Part shown: in pieces, positions 18,165-21,222 of the stretch
How positions within the stretch are numbered: the first letter of the stretch is position 1
How the letters are laid out: every line of letters starts with the position of its first letter
Translations under genes and position numbers: made by a program
Notes under the pieces: model-generated
What the model saw: only the letters and a program-made list of their open reading frames with translations
The model's database searches: none
What the model was told of the DNA's origin: nothing
From: Sphacelaria rigidula
Lineage: Eukaryota > Phaeophyceae > Sphacelariales
Assembly (NCBI GenBank): GCA_964200075.2
Contig: CAXNAA020000452.1
Span: 1 to 21,222 of the forward strand
Direction: 5' to 3'
DNA: 21,222 bases

Positions 18165-18622
18165 TACTTAACCCTCTGGAACCGTTGATGGAAAATTTAC
18201 GATTTACATTTGACGTTGTTTCGGGCAAGAAATGGTTGTTTTCTACAGCTTTTGAGCAAACGATTCGCCCGAGTGTTTTTCAGACCCGTGCGGATGGAAC
18301 GTCGAAGAAAAGAAGGTTCTCTATTTTACGGGTATGACGAATTGTTCGACCCGTCAGTGTTTTGTAACCCCGGCCAAAGTGCACGGCTGACTCCCCGTGA
18401 AGCAATCTTCACGCCGCACATGCGGTAGATGCTTTGCACCGCATCATAGCAAGCTTGCGCCGAAGTTGAAAGAACAAAGGCGACACCGACGACACGTTTA
18501 CCTCACTTATGCGCCCGTCCACTGTTTGTATTCGCAGACAGTCACCGTCAGACCCTATGGTTACGTGTTCACCTACTCCTCTGTACGGCGTGTGATCATG
18601 ATATTTTCAGCTCATGTCAGGG

Positions 18623-18749
18623 TAAACTCACGTCATGCACGTTACGGTACTATGTCGTCCGCGTTTATACCGTACGGCACCATACTGCGCTTCGATCATT
18701 CTATAACGGCGACGAGGATATCATGTACCCCGGCGTTACACATACTCCT
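18623..18749. repeat. Right arm of the 126-bp inverted repeat
   Basis: This is the inverted copy of 18039-18164 and lies inside the TTAA element, just after its left arm. No third copy is found next to the right arm at 19938. The open frame across it (18397-18876) is kept in both arms, but on opposite strands and joined to different sequence, so it is not taken as a gene. Confidence 0.8.
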
Positions 18750-19294
18750 GGTGCAGCGTAGGCGGGGGCGTTACTTTGGCATATACAATACAGGCTGTCA
18801 CTTTCTAGGCTGTGATCTTACGGCATTCATCCTGCGCGTTGTGCTGTACGTTCCCACGGCACCACCTCGATACTGAAGGTTGGTCACGTCTGAACGTTGC
18901 ACAACCGTACTTTGTGCGGCGTGAGGTGTTTTACTCCGGCTGGTGCTATCGCCTTTGGACCGTCTGTCCTCGTGGGTGGCGTTGGGGTTTCATGCCATAA
19001 TATTGCATACCTTCTATCGTCTAGCATGGAAAACCGTTACATCGTCATTCAGTCATACGGGACTGCAGCGAAGTGTAGTTACTGACTGTACTTGTAGTTG
19101 GGTTAGGCTGGTTGCGAAAGGCAGTCTCGGTCGGTTGTCGACCGTTTTGCTAGTATGTCGCCTGTCTGGACGCTGGCAATCACGTCCGCCTGATGTCTCC
19201 CACATAGTCCTGTGTGCCTCGCAGCGTTTTTTCTTGTTGCGGTTACTGTGCTGACGTTTGGTAAGCGAGCAGGAGGGGCGGTGTGCGCCGGGGG

Positions 19295-19537
19295 TCAAGG
19301 GGCTGCCCCAACCGCTCTCGCGGCTTTTTCAGCGATACGTCTGGCAGCGTCCTGGCCGTACTTCTCAGCCACCTCTTCCAGCTGAACGTGAATTTCATAT
19401 GGGTCGTCCTTCAGCGCTTCCACATGTGGCGACGGGATTTCCACGTGCTCCGCCATATCATCGTCGCCGGCCGTATAGTGTGGCTTCCTACGCTCGCCAA
19501 GTGTTGATGATGCAGCCCACCAAAACGGTGGGCTACT
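19295..19537 (-). pseudogene. Coding-like 80-codon frame, unrecognised, possibly captured
   Basis: On the minus strand the frame is open from just after a TAG (19538-19540) to a TGA at 19295-19297. The only ATG is at 19454-19456, which would give 53 residues. The translation has a charged, helix-forming texture (for example DDPYEIHVQLEEVAEKYG followed by QDAARRIAEKAARAVG). This is unlike the random frames around it and ends naturally after GAAP. CTAG at 19537-19540 could be the end of an intron, making this a last exon. It lies in the interior of the TTAA element, so it may be a fragment of a host gene or of an element gene. I do not recognise the family. Confidence 0.35.
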
Positions 19538-20395
19538 CTAGTTTCAAGTATACTGTAATAGTGCACCAGTCTAAGTTCAAGTATACTTATGTGACGTATT
19601 CGTGTACCGAACTCGAATTGACGTATTTCACAGATTCTACTGACAAAAATCGCATGTATAGGAGTTCGTACTGTTTTGCGAGAGTTTCGTCGATGCACAC
19701 AAGTGGACACACTTCGCCCGTCGCGTGATATCATTGGACAAACCCAACCCGACCGCTCCGGGGTTTCATTTTCGGTACAACCATGACGTGTGCGTCTGCA
19801 GTCTCCTTTGGTCTTCCACAGTGAAACTGGTTGCCGTCGGTCTTTTCTGTTCCCATCTTTTCTTCTTTGTCAGGGCTTCTCATAATGAGGCGTCTGGCCC
19901 GGGGACGTGAGGGGAGGTTTCCAAAAGGGTTAAAATAAGCTGAAAATTTCATGATCACACGCAGTACAGAGGAGAAGGTGAACAGATCTCCACAGGGCCT
20001 GACGGTGACTGTTTCCGAATACAGGCAGTAGACGGGGGAATAACTGAGGTAAATGTGCCGTCGGTGTCGTCTTTGTTGTTGCAACTCAGGCGCCTAGGCG
20101 CAGGCTTGCCATGATGCGGCACGAAGCATCTACTGCAGGTGCGGCGTGAAGATTTCTTCACGAAATATTAGCCATGCACTCTGGCGGGGATTCGAAAACA
20201 CCGACGGGTCGAACAATTCGTCATACCCGTAGAATAGATAACCTTCTTTTTTTTCCACGCTCCATTCACACGGGTCTAAAAACATGCTTTGGGCAAATCG
20301 TTTGCTCAAAGGCTGTAGGAAAACAACCATTTCTTGCCCGAAAAAGCGTCAAATGTAAATCGTAAATTTTCCATCAACGGTTCCAAGAGGGTTAA

Positions 20396-20635
20396 GGAGT
20401 TAGTCCCTGAAATTTTGCACAACTGTGCTATGGGTCATTACGCAACTCTGGATGAACGAGCTTTATTATTTTATTTTTTCACCGTCATGTAGGGGTCCGA
20501 CTGGATCAAAGTTTCCCCGAAAAAACTGGGACCCCGGAAAAACGGTGGAAAAAGTCAAGAGGTAAAAATAATCGACCTTGGAAAGTTGCGTAATGATCCA
20601 TAGAACACATGTGCAAAATTTCTGGGTCACACTCC
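20396..20635. mobile_element. TTAA-flanked MITE, 240 bp
   Basis: TTAA at 20392-20395 and 20636-20639 bracket inverted arms of about 58 bp. Both contain GAAATTTTGCACA, CTATGG and TCATTACGCAACT, and the element begins GGAGT and ends ACTCC. It shares the left TTAA with the larger element that ends at 20391. There is no coding capacity. The TTAA duplication is piggyBac-like, but the ends differ from the CCC ends of its neighbour. Confidence 0.8.
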
Positions 20636-20744
20636 TTAAAACGGCGTGAAGTTTTGCCGATGACGGTGTGCGTGTTTTTTTTTTCCGTGAACCAGCCTGT
20701 AGTGTCACTCGATTCATCTGCAGGGGGGATCGCTGTCAAAGGGT

Positions 20745-20885
20745 TAAGTCGGGTTCTGTGTACCCACGATGTAGTCGCTCTCCATTGTTGGGCATTGTTT
20801 GAGAAAAAATCCAGATCGCTCCGAGATTTGAACCCACGATTCAGCCGTAAGAAGAGTTCGAGCTTTCCAACTGAGGCCGGATGTT
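20745..20885 (-). mobile_element. SINE 5' region with tRNA-like head, inverted copy
   Basis: Read on the minus strand, CCTCAGTTGGAAAGCTCGAA (A-box region) is followed by GTGGGTTCAAATCTCGG (B box) at about 20823-20839. A T-rich linker and TGGAGAGCGACTACATCGTG follow, in the same order as in the SINE at 2243-2592. Beyond CGACTT the copies diverge; this one has TTAACCC there and a long A run at about 20672-20685, so it may continue to about 20660. It lacks the CA tail. Confidence 0.75.
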
Positions 20886-21222
20886 ATGGCAAACAGACTT
20901 CTGGCCCACGGATCTTTCACTTCTGGGACGTTTGAGCCACTTTTTAAGCCCCAAACAGGGAAAATCACCATCACACGTCTCGGACACTTTGCATCACCCC
21001 ACAGAGAGGAGCCCCGTCTGCTTTTCAGATTCGCTTGGCTCCGAGGTTACGAGTTGGCCGCTGAACAAAAATTTGTGCTTGCCGACCCCCGCCAGTTTGC
21101 CAAGATTTTTGCGCACGAATTTTTGCAAGGGTAAGTCGAGTACAGTAGTCAGCGGCAGAAGGATGCAGAATCCGTAATTTCTTGGTTTCTCGAAGATTGT
21201 CCAAATTTGTTTTGCTTGCCAC
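20886..21222. other. No gene seen
   Basis: A plus frame (20886-21134) is open for 82 codons. It has a plausible protein texture near its end (ADPRQFAKIFAHEFLQG) and is followed directly by GGTAAGTCG, which resembles a splice donor at about 21130. It could be an exon of a gene continuing to the right, but no family is recognised and the window ends too soon to tell. Confidence 0.3.

Larger units (their letters stand above)
18172..20391. mobile_element. TTAA-flanked element with about 450-bp inverted arms, piggyBac-like
   Basis: TTAA at 18168-18171 and at 20392-20395 bracket inverted ends: CCCTCTGGAACCGTTGATGG on the left and its complement, with one extra base, on the right. The arms are 18172-18612 and 19938-20391 and stay alignable throughout (for example TACGATTTACATTTGACG and GAATTGTTCGACCCGTC). 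A TTAA duplication and an end starting CCC are the hallmarks of the piggyBac superfamily. No piggyBac transposase is recognised in the 1.3 kb between the arms, so it would be non-autonomous. Alternatively these are two separate inverted copies of a 450-bp element, because the left arm alone sits between palindrome arms. Confidence 0.7.

Noticed and set aside
18397-18876. 159-codon plus frame and its counterpart on the minus strand in the right arm (19731-20084)
   Set aside because: The shared part lies in inverted repeat arms. The frame then runs into unrelated repeats on each side and no transposase motif is visible.

Overview
The window reads as nuclear DNA of a eukaryote, most likely a brown alga (Phaeophyceae) or a close stramenopile relative. 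The only convincing gene encodes a very long array of EsV-1-7 zinc-finger-like repeats, with spacing C-X4-C-X16-C-X2-H-X12. That family is best known from brown algae (the Ectocarpus developmental regulator IMMEDIATE UPRIGHT) and from the phaeovirus EsV-1. No operons, rRNA genes or intact tRNA genes are seen. The remainder is dominated by short interspersed and inverted-repeat elements, which fits a host chromosome rather than a viral genome. The species call is inference.

Layout. 1-2700: a SINE tail fragment, a two-copy tandem repeat, a 349-bp foldback MITE (1675-2023) and a nearly complete tRNA-derived SINE that ends in a CA microsatellite (2243-2592). 2714-3178: a foldback element with an extra internal copy. 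3510-6170, minus strand: the EsV-1-7 gene, with 18 complete 38-residue units, one half unit and a low-complexity Ser/Ala-rich tail. 7576-9767: a very large imperfect palindrome in which each arm carries a different MITE. Each insertion can be recognised because the opposite arm still shows the empty site. 10064-10242: a small inverted-repeat element. 11911-12101: a second copy of the 2714 foldback family. 12135-12391 and 12839-13095: two 257-bp copies of one MITE family, each with its own 9-bp target duplication. 16843-17052: a SINE tail on the minus strand whose (CA)n end is the GT microsatellite. 18039-20635: a nest of a small palindrome, a 2.2-kb TTAA-flanked element with about 450-bp inverted arms, and a second TTAA element sharing one TTAA with it. 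20745-20885: a third-strand-independent SINE copy with its tRNA-like head, on the minus strand.

No pathway links these parts. The window is one repeat-protein gene in a transposon graveyard. A coding-looking 80-codon frame at 19295-19537 (minus) lies inside the TTAA element and may be captured or decayed gene sequence. Stretches that look empty (about 199-1050, 1191-1670, 3179-3509, 6171-7200, 10243-11400, 13105-16840, 17053-18038, 20886-21222) contain open frames, but none is convincing as a gene.
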